From positions 1-64,000 of the forward strand of contig JAQFVV010000992.1 in the NCBI GenBank assembly GCA_028023455.1: DNA of 64,000 nucleotides. Reading direction: 5' to 3'. Source of the DNA: Epiperipatus broadwayi (taxonomy: Eukaryota; Onychophora; Udeonychophora; Euonychophora; Peripatidae). A program made the translations under genes and the position numbers. The notes beneath the pieces are model-generated. The model was not told the origin of the DNA and searched no databases. It worked only from the letters and a program-made list of their open reading frames with translations. Shown piece after piece: positions 38,430-52,273 of this stretch; the stretch's first letter is position 1, and every line of letters begins with the position of its first letter.

Positions 38430-38850
38430 GACATGCATATTTTCAAAAGATAAATATTATAAAAATTTGATTTATTAACTTCTAGCTAGTTGTATTCTCT
38501 TTAATATTTCCTATTATATTGACTAGTCTTTGTCACTTTTCCAAACTACGTAAAATAATAATTGAAATGGAATAATTACATTTTACTTTATAAATATTTC
38601 AATAACCATTTAAGCTATAATATAATAGTTAATGCATATACTTATCATTGCATCATTTGAAGTTATCTGGGTAAATGTTAATATTACATTTTTTAGCAGA
38701 TCACAAGATGACTACAATATATTCTTTCAAAAAACTAACCTATAAATAACAACCCAGAATTAGTCATTAATAGATATTTAACTATTATTTTTTAAATAGA
38801 TTATAGGCTAATTTAGGTTGGTCAGTAAGTATTGTAATGCTGATTATAAT
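38430..38850. other. Unassigned AT-rich DNA
   Basis: Nothing beyond AT-rich sequence is visible. Confidence 0.4.
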
Positions 38851-38854
<4 letters not shown>

Positions 38855-38938
<84 letters not shown>

Positions 38939-39032
38939 ATACAATGAGGATTTTACTACTCATTGAAGAGGATCAGGATCTGGATACTGGGATTATTATT
39001 TACCCGTATTATATATATATATATATATAATA

Positions 39033-39106
<74 letters not shown>
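38855..39106. repeat. Two (AT)n tracts (38857-38934 and 39010-39105)
   Basis: They are separated by about 75 bp of unrelated sequence. The second contains interruptions (TATAATATATATTATA) that make it partly palindromic. Confidence 0.95.
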
Positions 39107-39109
<3 letters not shown>

Positions 39110-41665
39110 TGTGCACAAATAATAAAAACCTGAATAAGACTTCCTAGGTTTAGTATTAAAAAAATTTCTAACTCAAAAAAATATCAACCGACATTACTCA
39201 ATTTATTTTTTTCTTTTTATTTAAAACTCATTCTAGGCTTGTAAATTATATTATCTATTTAATTATATTTCAAGAGCAGCTGTCGGTTAGTGTTTGTTGA
39301 CGGAATGAACAGAAAGCTTGGCAACTTTTTTCCATTACTTTCCCATTTCACATACCTTTAAGCACAGACTTTATTTACACAAATTTTTCATTTTCAAACT
39401 ATCTCACTTTTTTTTCTTTTAAATACTATTTAATTATAAAATAAACAACTACATAGCTTGCGCTGAATAAAACCCAAAAATTTAAACATAATTTATATGT
39501 ATATATGTCATCATTATAAATGAAGTACTACCATTGCATCAAGAAACATTTAATTATTATATCAAACATTTCAAGTTTGTTAAATGTTTGCATATATAAA
39601 AATTAAATGTTAGAATTAACATATAATAATAAGATATCAATTTCATCACTGATATAATAAAATTCATATAATTAATTTAATACAGGATGTAACAATCACA
39701 GTATTACAATATCTATGTAATTTCGAGTGACAAAATATAAAAAATGATGAGTAAGTAAAAAAAAAAACCTCACTTTGGACAAATGAATAAAATTATTCTG
39801 CTGAACCTAATATTTGATTGTCCTAATGACACCTAGACGCCAGCCATACTGTTATTATTATTATTTAAACTATTTATAAAATGAAAGTCATTTTACTGAA
39901 GGCATGATTTTAAAATGGAAAAAAAAAATGCTACAATAATCCAATATAAAGTCATAGTTGTACCATAATGCATTATTCTTTTAGATTTCTGCTTTGATTT
40001 AAAAAAAAATCCAATGCCAAATAGTTTGCCTTTTACACCAAAGGTACTTATGTAGAATTTTGCCTGGCATTTTATTCTAAGTAATCCATTTTCAGGAGCT
40101 TTCAACACTTGATATAAATAATATGGCTGACTCTAAGTTATCATATTCGATATTTACTTTTTGTTTATTTATTAAAATAATAATGAATCACAAAATCCAA
40201 AGGGTTATAATTAAAAAAATGTAAATACAGTAAAAAATAATTAAACAAACAATATCATATAATTAAACAAAGTGTAACAAATGTGAATATTTATATCCTC
40301 ACTTTTCGTGTGGGCACTATCCCATAATTTTGAAAATATTCCACTGAATCTTGTTCTATTAATGAAAGATTCCAAATTTTAATATTTCCAAAAATACTAG
40401 GATAAAAACAGAATGTTTAAAAGATCATGATAATTTTAGTCACATGTTAACTGTTCATAATATGTTAAGCATTCACCACGTGTTAACATTTGGGGATTAG
40501 GTTGTGAATGGAATTTATTAAAACAACATATTTATTTTTTTTAATATTAACATTCAATTTAGAATATATTTTCTAACATGTTCCACATGCTTGAGAAAAT
40601 AGTTTTGAGGGAGGGGGGATGTAAACAAATACTTCAACACTAAAAATGGATTATTTAAAACAAAATGCTTTGTAAGCTTATAGCAAGTACAAGCATGACA
40701 CAAAAATTACAAATTGACTAACTAGTTTGGATGCAGTCCAGATATCCCAGTAAGATCATTTAGACTTATATGGAAAATATTTTAGCAATTTGAAAACATT
40801 CTGATTTTAGTCTAGATTTCAAAACAGGGTTACACATATATTAGGCTTGAAAATTAAGCATGATACCATAATGCTTTTTATATAGGTGCATTGATCTTAG
40901 TAACATTTGATCTAATCATTCAGTTAGCTGTTAACTTTGACATTTTAATTTAATGAAATGGTGTATAATTGACTTAATGAATTTGGTATTGTTGATGTAA
41001 TAAGATTTTCATAATTTTCTTCATGTCTAATTTTTATTGTTTTAATATGAAGTAATGATATTATTTAGCATAAAAATTATATCTTTCTTTTACATGGCTT
41101 CATTAATAAACTCATTAATATTCTTAATTCTGTTACTTAGCTACAGATATAATTGCTATTAACTATATGATTGAATGATGTACACTTGTCAGCATAAACA
41201 TAGATTAAAAGATGTTAAATTTGATTGGTAAACAAATAATCATAATGATCACGGGTTGTTCCCAGTTTAATAGTGAGATTTCAATTACATTTATAAAAGT
41301 TAAATCTAGCTAACTTTATTATTGAATCTGGAAATAAAAATTTATTTGAAACTTTAGTTATATTTATATATTTTAAATTATAATTTTTTTAGTTCTATAT
41401 TGGCAATTGAGATGGTATTGATTTGAGGTGGTCTTAAATAATAAAAATATATTTTGAATTATTTGCAAGTCCAATCTACTTTAAATATTTTATACATAGT
41501 TTTATAATATAAATTTTTGATATTTGATGGAGAAAGACACTGCAAAGACTTGAGTGTTACAGTAATATTTCTCATGATAATATTCAAACATACATGCAAA
41601 TTTATTGATTATAAAAAAATGTTTGTACCAGTTGTCTAAAATTTTGTGATGATAATATTTTAGTT
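39110..41665. other. Unassigned AT-rich DNA
   Basis: The frame at 39893-40108 (minus) lacks any recognisable domain. TTGTACCAGT appears at 41623-41632, about 40 bp before the PLE relic described next. Confidence 0.4.
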
Positions 41666-41865
41666 GTAATTATATGTTGACCTATTTCCATAATTTAATA
41701 TCGAATGTTAAATGCTTTTAGAAAAATCAAACTTATACTTCAATTTTTACAATACATTTAACTATTAGTAATAGCACCCCTGCTAGTTCAGAATACAACA
41801 TTTTGAGTGACACCATTGTTCTCTCATATTCTGTGTGTCTGGTTTAAAAAGTAATAGTATTGATA

Positions 41866-41940
41866 TAGGAATCAAACCAGAAATCTTTGGATTCATGAAT
41901 ATAGAATTTAAGGTTATGAATTAACTAATTATCTTTGGTC
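41866..41940 (-). ncRNA. tRNA-like relic in the PLE derivative
   Basis: On the minus strand the order is AGATAATTAGTTAATTCATAA, CCTTAAATTC and a B box TGGTTTGATTCC. CCTTAAATTC is shared with the tRNA-like segment of the complete PLE at 20701-20776. Confidence 0.45.
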
Positions 41941-42115
41941 AGGACAGAAATACCTGAGGAAATGAGAGGAATAATACCAATTGAAATGCTATGTTAATAC
42001 TAGCCTGAAGACACATTTTGACACTTCTCTATCAGATTATACAATCGTGAGCACCATTGGTCATTTCATTATCACTTGTTGATCTTTTCCCATTTTTGTT
42101 ATGGATTACTTTTTC

Positions 42116-42530
42116 ACACTTTTGTTATGGATTACATTCCAAGAGTCATGGGTGTGAGAAGTCTCCTATCTCTCCAATGTCACAGGTTGTTCCATCATTG
42201 AAATTCATGTTTTGACACATTTTCTTTCAATTGTGCATGTCTATCATCATTACAATAGTTGTTGTGGATATAAAAGGTCTCCTATTTCCTCAACATCAAT
42301 TGTCATTCCAAGAATCGTTGTGAATGTTGAGCATCAGTCGATCGTCATTCCAAGAGTCATTCTGAACATCACATCTTTTGTTTCAATTGTGCACAATGGT
42401 TTTCATTCCAAGAGTTGTTATGGATGTAAGAGGTCCTCTATCTTGCCAGCATTTATCATCATTCAAATAGTGATTGTGAACATTGAGCATTATTCCAAGA
42501 GTCATTGTCAATGTTGCAGTTCTAGTACCA
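42116..42530 (+). repeat. Degenerate tandem repeat of a 30-bp-scale motif
   Basis: ATTCCAAGAGTCATTGTGAA and variants recur at about 42125, 42300, 42345, 42408, 42460 and 42490, with linked copies of TTTCAATTGTGCA and GGTCTCCTATYTC. A frame of 111 residues across it is a repeat artefact. It fills the body of the PLE relic. Confidence 0.55.
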
Positions 42531-42649
42531 CAATACCATATTATTAACAATAGAATGTGATGAAAATTTAAATAAAGTTTAAATTTTTCTAAAGGCATTT
42601 ATACAATTATTATCCGACAACAAATACAATGGTAGGTGTAATCAGTATA

Positions 42650-43803
<1,154 letters not shown>

Positions 43804-43809
43804 CACTGT

Positions 43810-45330
43810 ATAATCCAATATATAACTAAAAACAGATGCTTACACTATTTCTTAATTTAAAATTTTATTAATGTTCTTTGTTTTGGTTGTATTTAAAAAT
43901 TATTTACTTCCTAATACTTGTTTTTTAAACAATTTATTTTTTTTTAAATTAGCTATGGTGTGATTTATTATTAAATTATAATGTTATGTTTTTTAATTCC
44001 ACATTTTGTTGTGGCTAATTCTTCTATTCTTTGTGGAAACTTTGTTTTTTTTAAAACTTTTTTGAAATACATAATGTTAACTTCTGTGATAATTTTTGTT
44101 TTTCTTGTACTATTTTGTTTTAAGAGATTGATAAAACTTAGGATGTAAAAAATAATCTGGAAAAATAAGATTAGAAATATAAAACTTTGAAAAAGTATGT
44201 TAAATGATATAAAAAAACATGTATTTAAAAGTAAATGAATTATTAAAAATATGTTGTAAAGAACTATGTAGAAACTGAAAACATAGTAGAAAAAATAAAT
44301 TGACTGAATTTCTCAGAAAAGAAAATAGAACAAGACTATGGCAAATTGATCAAATAAAAGGCCTTAGAAAAGTCATCTTTTAAAAAATATTTAAAATTAA
44401 TAAGAAGTTTTATTATTTATAATATTTTTATTATCTTTATGCATAATATGATTTACGGTTCTTTTATTAATAATTGAGTAATATTTCTATAGTTAGTTTT
44501 AAGATGTGTCAAGACATCTTTTTGGTACTAATTATTTGTTAATATTAAGATTGAACTATTTTAGATATATCTTGCATTCTAAAAAAGTAAATTAAAAAAA
44601 AATACACCACCTATAATAAAAAGTCTTCTGCCTATTTACAAACATCATTTCAATATCATATTCCAATTTTTTTAGCATTTTTTTGCCATTTATAAATAAG
44701 TATCCAGTCTTAATATTCAAATCACCACCCTTAATTGAGTAGTTAAGTTGAAAATTTTGTAAAAGCTCTTAATTACAACTTTTTAGCTATTGAAGATGAT
44801 GGTCTTAAAATAATTTATGAAATATAAAATTATAGTATATATTCTAAGCATGTTTCTAAAAATTATTTAAAAATAAATTGTCTAATGCTTCCCTGCTTTT
44901 AGATGTTTATGATTAGCGTATATGAAGTAGCAATAAATTGCAAAATATATTTCAATTAGCTATAAAGTAAATTAATAAAATAAACTTGATTTCTGTATGA
45001 TATATTTTTTGATTACTTACCATCTCTTTAATATAATTTACTTCAGCTCATCATGATTTGTGCAAAAATAAAAGTCGAAATTTTCCTTTTACTTATAGAA
45101 ATTGACTTGACAACAGATTGTAGACTCATCATTTAGGTTGGATTTGGCTATTATCATGTCATTTATAAATAATCATGAATAAGAGATAATTGTTTACTAT
45201 TTTTAATAGGAAAGAAGTATATAATGAAGAAGACTATTTACAAGCACTAACAATTGCACTTAAGTGTACATGAAAAAGTTACGGATCCCCTCCATTTCTC
45301 TGTTACGTATTTTAAAGTTTACAAGAAGCT
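43810..45330. other. Unassigned AT-rich DNA
   Basis: No supported feature. Very AT-rich with frequent T and A runs. Confidence 0.4.
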
Positions 45331-45337
45331 TTTATAT

Positions 45338-45455
45338 GCATTGGTGGTCGAGAGGTCAGCGTGACTGCCTTGCACTTGCAGGCAGTTGCCCCGGTTGCGG
45401 GTTCGTGTCCCGGCCGATGCTATGATACTTAAAAATAAAATAAAAAATAAAAATT
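45338..45455 (+). mobile_element. tRNA-derived SINE, copy B
   Basis: The 83-nt head (45338-45420) is nearly identical to the reverse strand of copy A: GCATTGGTGG start, TGGTCGAGAGGTCA A-box region, CTGCC/GGCAG stem, GGTTCGTGTCC B box and CCGATGC end. Both copies continue with TATGAYACTTAA and an A-rich tail, which is outside any tRNA and defines the family. I see no clear target duplication here. A D-arm of the TGGYCGAG type suggests a class II (Leu or Ser-like) tRNA ancestor; this is tentative. Confidence 0.8.
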
Positions 45456-45459
45456 AAGA

Positions 45460-45915
45460 ATGCATTGTATTTTTTTTGTTTGTGATAATAGATACTTCTT
45501 TTAGAACTTTTGGTCAGATTCAAATACATAATGAAAAATTAGAGCAGACTAATATGTCATAAGTTGCTATATTACATACTGTTGGCAAAATAATTGGCAT
45601 TACCATAAAAAACTACAAACAAATTGTGAATCTATGTAAATAGAAATTGAGTTATGTTTGGTATCATCTCAATATGTCTTCTAAATAGCTAATGACATCA
45701 AGTTTAACTGGCAGAAACATATATAATGCAATGATTCAATTTATTTTTTATCAAAAAAAATGTCTATATATAAGACCATACATTTCTATATAGGATCTAA
45801 ATAAAATATTTTAATATCACACACATATATAGGCATATACTTTTGCATCTTAATAATATGGGATATATTAAACTTTTTGATGTTCTAAAATTAAAATGGC
45901 AAAATAAATTACGTT
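45460..45915. other. Unassigned AT-rich DNA
   Basis: No supported gene or repeat. Confidence 0.4.
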
Positions 45916-45922
45916 AACATAG

Positions 45923-46715
45923 TGAAGGAGTAAAAGTAAATGGATATTACTTAAATCATTTAGATTTTGCAGATGATGTAGTTGTTTTTACTTTAGAGAT
46001 TCAGGAAATGTTGCAAGAGTTATCAGATGATACTAAAGGTAAATGCTAAAAAGTCTGAATAAATTTTCAATGGATTTTTTTCAAAAGATGAAAATAAAAA
46101 TTGATTAGGGTGAGTTAAAAGAAGTTAACAATTACAAATATCTCAGTCAGATTATTACTAAAGATGGAAATATCATGAATAAAATTAATCAAAAAATTAA
46201 CCTTAGTCACAACATTTTTGGTATAAATAACTTAATATTAAAAGAAAATATGCCTATGTTTTTGAAAAGAAAGGTTTTTAATAAATGTGTTTTACCAGTT
46301 CTTACTTATGAATATGAGACTTGGACACTAAATGGAAGACCAATATAGAACCTTCATATCACTCAAAGAAATACTGGGGAGATGCATGTTAGGAGTAACA
46401 AGAAATCAAAAACACAATGCATGGGTAAGAGAGCAAATAGATGTTACTGACATTGTTGAAAGAATTAAATAACTGATGTGGAGTTTGGCTGGATATACTA
46501 CTAGAAAAAAATAGTAATCGATAAAAAATTGAAATAATTCCAAGAGATTGTAAAAAAAACAAAAAACAGAAAAAAAAAAACATGTGCGATAAATAAATGA
46601 AATAAGAAAGTGTTCAGGAGTGATGTAGAGAAAAGATTCTAGAGATCAGAGAAGATGGATTGAACTTGAAGAGATGTTCATTCTGCAGTGGATTGATAAT
46701 AATGATGAGATGTAA
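45923..46715 (+). pseudogene. RTE-type LINE reverse transcriptase, C-terminal fragment
   Basis: Translation across frames gives EGVKVNGYYLNHLDFADDVVVFT, the polymerase motif C region with catalytic FADD, then VNNYKYLSQIITKDGN, FLKRKVFNKCVLPVLTY and ETWTLNGR (thumb). The C-terminal DSRDQRRWIELEEMFILQWIDNNDEM closes at a TAA at 46713-46715. Several frameshifts and stops (for example near 46080, 46350 and 46470) make it a pseudogene. The upstream polymerase motifs are missing, so it is a 5'-truncated copy. The tail is typical of the RTE clade. It may belong to the same family as the endonuclease fragment at 58845-59651. Confidence 0.8.
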
Positions 46716-46719
46716 ATGA

Positions 46720-48030
46720 ACATTGTTTACATAAATATGGGTGTACTAAAAAAAAACAGCTGAAGCTATACAATCATGTATTTAACTTCTTAATAATTCA
46801 TGCATAGGTTGGTGCAGTAATAATGTTTGGCATCAAGAAATAAAGATTCCTGGATGCCTAGCTCACTGTACATATGACCGTACAATTAAATAAACATACA
46901 ATTACCTAAATGTGTATTACAACTTATTTATTTATTTTTATTTTTTTTTGCTTTTTTGAATAACTGATTTAATGCAATCAATCATTAGATGAAGATTGTT
47001 TTTCACTTTATCTGTGATAATGAAAAAGAAAATAAAGACTTTTGTTACAAAGATTTATACACATATTCATAATATCGATACAAATCAAGGTGTTTTTTTT
47101 TTTTAATAAGGGAGACTTTTTTTGTCTTTATATATACGTGCAAGTTACATATGCAGATGTGCCATCGAGAGTCTAATATAATAAACGTCAAAGGCATATG
47201 AAAGCGTAACTGAAATATTTGTATTATCAGATTTATTAAAAGTTTATTATAAAACATATAATTTTTTAAGATATTTTTTTGTTACCTTTATTATAAATAT
47301 TAAAATAAACATATGAACATAATTAGAATATTATTCTCTTATCAAAAGATATTGGATAAACTTTAATTTTTTCTCCTTCTCTAGAAATAGCATAAAAATA
47401 TTTTATTGTAGGCAAATCAAAGACAGATAATTACTTTATAATAATGAACTAATAATTTTTTTAAAACGCTCAAAATCTTTGCTACATTAAGGTAAAATAT
47501 AAAATAAAAATTTAAAAAATGTTTTATGACTCAAAATGTCTCTTTTTTTTTAAAAAAAAAAAGTAATAATAAAAATATTTTTCAAATTTCTAAGATATAC
47601 TATTTGCTTTGCTAGAATTCAAGAGGATGGATAGGTGGATAATAATATTTGAGCTCCACCGTTTAATATAATACTTTCTAACATTTACTACTTGCAGTTA
47701 AATTTTTAATTTTAGAAAGCTCATTTCAAAAATATTGTATCTATAAATTGACAGATCTAAAATTTACATATAATATATAAAAATCTGTAATTTTAAAAAC
47801 ACTTCTATCCATATATCTATATAGAGAGAGATTGAAAGAACATCGAAAAACATATTTAAAAAAAACACATTACATTGCAATAAAGACACTATTACTCAAG
47901 AGTTTAATAAACTTCTGATTAATGTCTTTTCATTTTTATGTTATCCACTATTATGAAAAGCTATATATGTATTTACTGAACCAAATAACTGAATGGATCC
48001 GAGTGACTAAAGATCTGATGTCTGGATTAT
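46720..48030. other. Unassigned AT-rich DNA
   Basis: The first 120 bp may be LINE 3' untranslated sequence. The remainder has no recognisable feature; the minus-strand frame at 47045-47257 is not supported. Confidence 0.4.
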
Positions 48031-48072
48031 TCTATATTGGCTTGGAAATTATCAAATAGCTTTTTTTTTAAA

Positions 48073-48150
48073 CTTAGATTTGAATTCTATTTATGGAAAT
48101 CAAAAGCAGATAGATGTTCTAATCACTATACCAGGAGACTTACCCATCTT
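48073..48150 (-). ncRNA. tRNA-derived relic
   Basis: On the minus strand the order is TCTCCTGGTATAGTGATTAG (Asp/Glu-like A-box region), AACATCTATCTGCTTTTGAT as the anticodon arm, and B box GAATTCAAATC. The arms are decayed. It lies downstream of the family 3 PLE hairpin at 48379-48418 on the same strand, which may or may not be meaningful. Confidence 0.4.
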
Positions 48151-48207
48151 ATCTGTCTATTTATATTTTTCTCCATGCTGTATCATTATTTTTCAATAGA
48201 TAAATGG

Positions 48208-48236
48208 ATAAATATATGAATATATATTTCATAAAT

Positions 48237-48270
<34 letters not shown>

Positions 48271-48356
48271 ATTTATGAAATATATATTCATATATTTATT
48301 TATATAAATATGTACTGTATTTTGATATATATATATATATATCAAAATACAGTACA
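48208..48356. repeat. Two adjacent near-perfect palindromes centred on (AT)n
   Basis: The first (48208-48299) has arms ATAAATATATGAATATATAT and TTTCATAAATGGAT on either side of an AT run. The second (48311-48356) has arms TGTACTGTATTTTGAT and their exact complement. Both could extrude as cruciforms. Confidence 0.85.
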
Positions 48357-48378
48357 ATTTATATAAATTATATTCTTT

Positions 48379-48418
48379 TAGAAGTACTTTCGACTATACA
48401 CTTTGTAGTCTTTATCAA
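48379..48418 (-). ncRNA. Hammerhead-like motif, PLE family 3, copy B
   Basis: Minus strand: TTGATAA, an extra A, stem II GACTA/TAGTC, GAA, stem III A-G with loop TACTT and C-U, then A17. Distal stem I TTATAT/ATATAA is possible. C3 and G8 are replaced by U3 and A8. No coding sequence remains directly upstream of it. Confidence 0.5.
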
Positions 48419-48439
48419 CTATATAACGTTGAATAATCA

Positions 48440-49075
48440 AAACGAGACAACCCTTAACAATACCCATAGTTCAATTCATTTTGATGAACTTTTGATTAAA
48501 GATAATATTATACCACACAACAAAGCTATTATGCCAGTAGTATTATTATAGGGAATTATCACAATACCACCAAAAGTCAGAGTTTTATGTTCTTAAAATA
48601 AATGAAAAATGACTATATGATGTTGATAACTATGGAACACCTCAATTTTCCAAATAGTCATCTCTTTGCTTAGGAAACAATATAATGATTTCACTCAATG
48701 GTTTTCAACAACAAATCAGAAAAATGTTCAGCATAATGATGACAGTATTATCTTTAGAAAAATTATAATTTTTTTTTAATAATATGCATCAGTTTAAAAA
48801 ATCCTAGATTTACTTTGATTCTTAATATAATGCATTTTATATATAATAATGCTATCTTTCTTTCAAACTATCTTATAGAGCATTTTTTTATACTAAACAT
48901 AATTCAAATGATATTGTGTTCACCATTAGGATAGTAAGTATTATGTATGCAATATTTACGAAATTTTAGTACAAATTGGCTTACTCTCCTTATCCATATT
49001 TTGCTAATTCTTCTGCATATATTGGAGATTTCAATTTCCATAGAAGCCTTTAGAAATATACAAATGATCAAGTAA
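48440..49075. other. Unassigned AT-rich DNA
   Basis: No coding similarity was found between the hairpin at 48379 and the PLE arm at 49131. Confidence 0.4.
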
Positions 49076-49130
49076 TTTATCAATTTCTAGAATGGATTGA
49101 ATTACATACAAGTTTAGCTTGTAATGCTGA

Positions 49131-49398
49131 ACAAAAAGAAATCCTACACAAACCACTATAGAGTTTATTAATTAATTTATTTTGTTGATTAGATATAAAA
49201 GGAATAGAAATCCATTTATCACTTTTTAATTTATTTAATATTTTCTTATTATTACTTTTATTTTGATTATATTTTGTAATTGTATTATAAATAATATTCC
49301 TTCCATAACTAACATTCAACATATCAGTAACATATACATTAATATTTTCAATTTTATCACTAATAAATTTACACAAAGAATCATTTCTAAACAAAAAT
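49131..49398 (-). pseudogene. PLE family 3 linker fragment, inverted arm
   Basis: The minus-strand frame (ORF 49080-49394) reads SLCKFISDKIENINVYVTDM, NVSYGRNIIYNTI, KKILNKLKSDKWISIPFI and [10 protein letters not shown], the segment between polymerase and endonuclease in PLEs. It is an inverted copy of 49506-49776, separated by 107 bp. Outside the arm (49080-49130) the frame runs into unrelated sequence. Confidence 0.75.
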
Positions 49399-50266
<868 letters not shown>

Positions 50267-50331
50267 CAAATTTGAATGTATTGAATGATGGGTAATGCAA
50301 GTTTTTATTTTTTGTACATTTGTATTAATGG

Positions 50332-50371
50332 TTGATAAAGATAGTCAATGAAACAATCGAAAGTACTTCCA
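50332..50371 (+). ncRNA. Hammerhead-like motif, PLE family 3, copy A
   Basis: About 65 bp past the endonuclease stop: TTGATAA, an extra A, stem II GATAGT/ACAATC (5 of 6 pairs), GAA, A-G, loop TACTT, C-C and A17. U16.1 is mutated to C in this copy. Its position after the stop codon is the same as in the other PLE families. Confidence 0.5.
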
Positions 50372-50453
50372 GTAAAGAATATATTATTTAATTTTGAATA
50401 CTGTGTTAAATAAATTTGTTTGAATTATTATTATATGATTTAAAAATACAGAC

Positions 50454-50456
<3 letters not shown>

Positions 50457-50489
<33 letters not shown>

Positions 50490-52040
50490 ATATAATTTAA
50501 TTACTGCTACAAGTGGTTTTAGATAATAATAATAATCTATTGTACAAATTTTATTAATAGTTGTGACTCATTCACCTATAAAGAAAGCTGGATAAATTAA
50601 GAAGAAACCAATTTAAGAAAAGCCACCTTTAACAATCCTCAATAAAAAAAGACCTTTGATTGAATTAAAATTGTTGCTATTTTTAGTGATAATTATTTTC
50701 TAAAAATTTCCACTCTTCTTAAATGCAGAAAATGTATTAATTTGTTTAATAAATTGGTCTCCAATAGAAAAATTCTAGTGAAATTATAGTAATAAATGAT
50801 ACAAAATTTTCCAGAAACATTTAATCATAGAATTAAGATAATTCCTTTATGGTAATTATATTACCTTAGTTTCTAAATTGAATTCTTTGTAGATATAAAA
50901 AAAATATTTTTTTAAGAATTTTAAAGGTTTAGAAATATTTTTCAAAAATTGAGATCTTATTTCTAATCCAACAAAGATAATATGTCCAACTTTTTATTGA
51001 AACAAGAGAAAACTTAATCTGCATATAACCTTTAGCAACAATAGACTGGAACAAACCTACCCTGTGTTATTTAGGAATAACCTTGGACTGTAGTCTAATT
51101 TTTTTTAAATTTATTTAAGGTATGATCCAAAATAATTTCAATGCATAACTTTCTTTCTATAAATATTTTTGAGTTATTAATTTGGATTGCATTAGCATTG
51201 TAATTTTTTACACTTTTATCCAAAAATATCAGAAGTTCCCTCATAGAACATAAATAAAAAGCTGTTAAGTGTATTGAACTTAACAGTAACTCATGCTATA
51301 TAGCTTCACCACTTAAACCTCATCTCAAACCAAAATCTCATTCTCATCTGCCAATTCTCATTCTCGTATGCTTTATAAATAAAATTAAACAGCCATTGAA
51401 TTACATAGATGTGAATGAATGTAAACTATGATACACATACTTAATGACTTTTGAATTTATGTCTACAGTGAAGAAATTTAAGAACTTAATAAAAGTGTTA
51501 AGAAATTTATCTTTATCTATGAATTTTTACTAATTAATTTCATCAGACGTTTTTAATTGTTAAGCTATCTAAAAAAATCCATATATTAAATAAATGAACT
51601 TTTGGCATTTTACATATAAGTAAATAAGCTGCGTTCTAATTGTGGTATTTGAGTCTTTTTTTTTTTATATTATTACGGATTAAGCATCCAAATTTTTATA
51701 TAGAAAGTTTTTGAATCACAAAAAAAAAAAGGAATGTTGACAAATGAGCTGATATATTTATAGTAATTTGAATTAAAATGACTGATACACACACATGTAA
51801 ATATTTTAAAACAATATATATAATTTAAACTAGGAATAATTAGAAGGATTTAAATCTAGAATTTCAAGCTTCCTTTTGTCACCCACTTCATATTATACAA
51901 CCGATGTACATGACCACATATATGTGAAAAAGAAAAAAAAATATCTCCAATAGAACATATTCCATGCTAACCAGCAGTCATAAGTTAGCCTGTATTATTA
52001 TTTCCTACACACATAGACGTACGCGTGCGCGCACACACAC
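50457..52040. other. Unassigned AT-rich DNA with a short (AT)n at 50457-50484
   Basis: No gene or structured RNA is identified. An alternating purine-pyrimidine run lies at 52020-52045. Confidence 0.4.
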
Positions 52041-52044
52041 ACAC

Positions 52045-52090
52045 ATATATATATATATTGATATATATATATATATATATATATATCAAC
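52045..52090. repeat. (AT)n tract with a TTGATAT/ATATCAA hairpin
   Basis: The AT run is interrupted by TTGAT and closed by ATCAA, so the right half is palindromic. It adjoins the second copy of the hammerhead-bearing repeat. Confidence 0.85.
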
Positions 52091-52239
52091 TAAGCACTGA
52101 TTATATATATGAGTGAAAGATGATGATCTGGAGTAATTGATGAGTGCTGGTTCAGAACAAACACTTTTATTAAAGATCGTTTATCTTTTCTTATGTACAC
52201 ATGTATGTGGTCATGTGTATTGGTTGTATAAAATGGAGT

Positions 52240-52242
<3 letters not shown>
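52090..52242 (+). repeat. Hammerhead-bearing repeat, copy 2 (degenerate)
   Basis: This is homologous to 38170-38340. The ribozyme core is TTGATGA (52137-52143), stem II GTGCTG/CAGAAC with loop GTT, then AAAC. C3 and G12 are lost, so it should be inactive. Comparison of the two copies gives an ancestral stem II of GTGCTG/CAGCAC. Confidence 0.65.

Positions 52243-52269
<27 letters not shown>
52243..52269. repeat. (AT)n microsatellite
   Basis: A short AT run lies between the preceding repeat and the next hammerhead-bearing repeat. Confidence 0.9.

Positions 52270-52273
<4 letters not shown>

Larger units (their letters stand above)
41671..42605 (-). mobile_element. Non-autonomous PLE relic of family 1
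   Basis: The left end (41671-41800) aligns with the left end of the complete PLE: ATATGTTGACCTATTTCC, AGAAAAATCAAACTT, TTAGTAATA and ACAACATTTTGAGT in matching order. The right end (about 42549-42600) matches the inverted terminal repeat (TTTAAATAAAGTTTAAA, TTTTCTA). No polymerase or endonuclease is present. A tRNA-like stretch (41866-41940) sits where the complete element has one. The interior is occupied by a degenerate short tandem repeat. This is a decayed passenger mobilised, by inference, by a family 1 PLE. Confidence 0.6.

Noticed and set aside
42212-42598. 111-residue plus frame and 71-residue minus frame
   Set aside because: Both arise from the degenerate short tandem repeat inside the PLE relic.
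45338-45420. Functional tRNA gene
   Set aside because: The anticodon loop is oversized and the T stem has a mismatch. The sequence continues identically past the tRNA end in both copies, and the sister copy has a target duplication, so it is a SINE.
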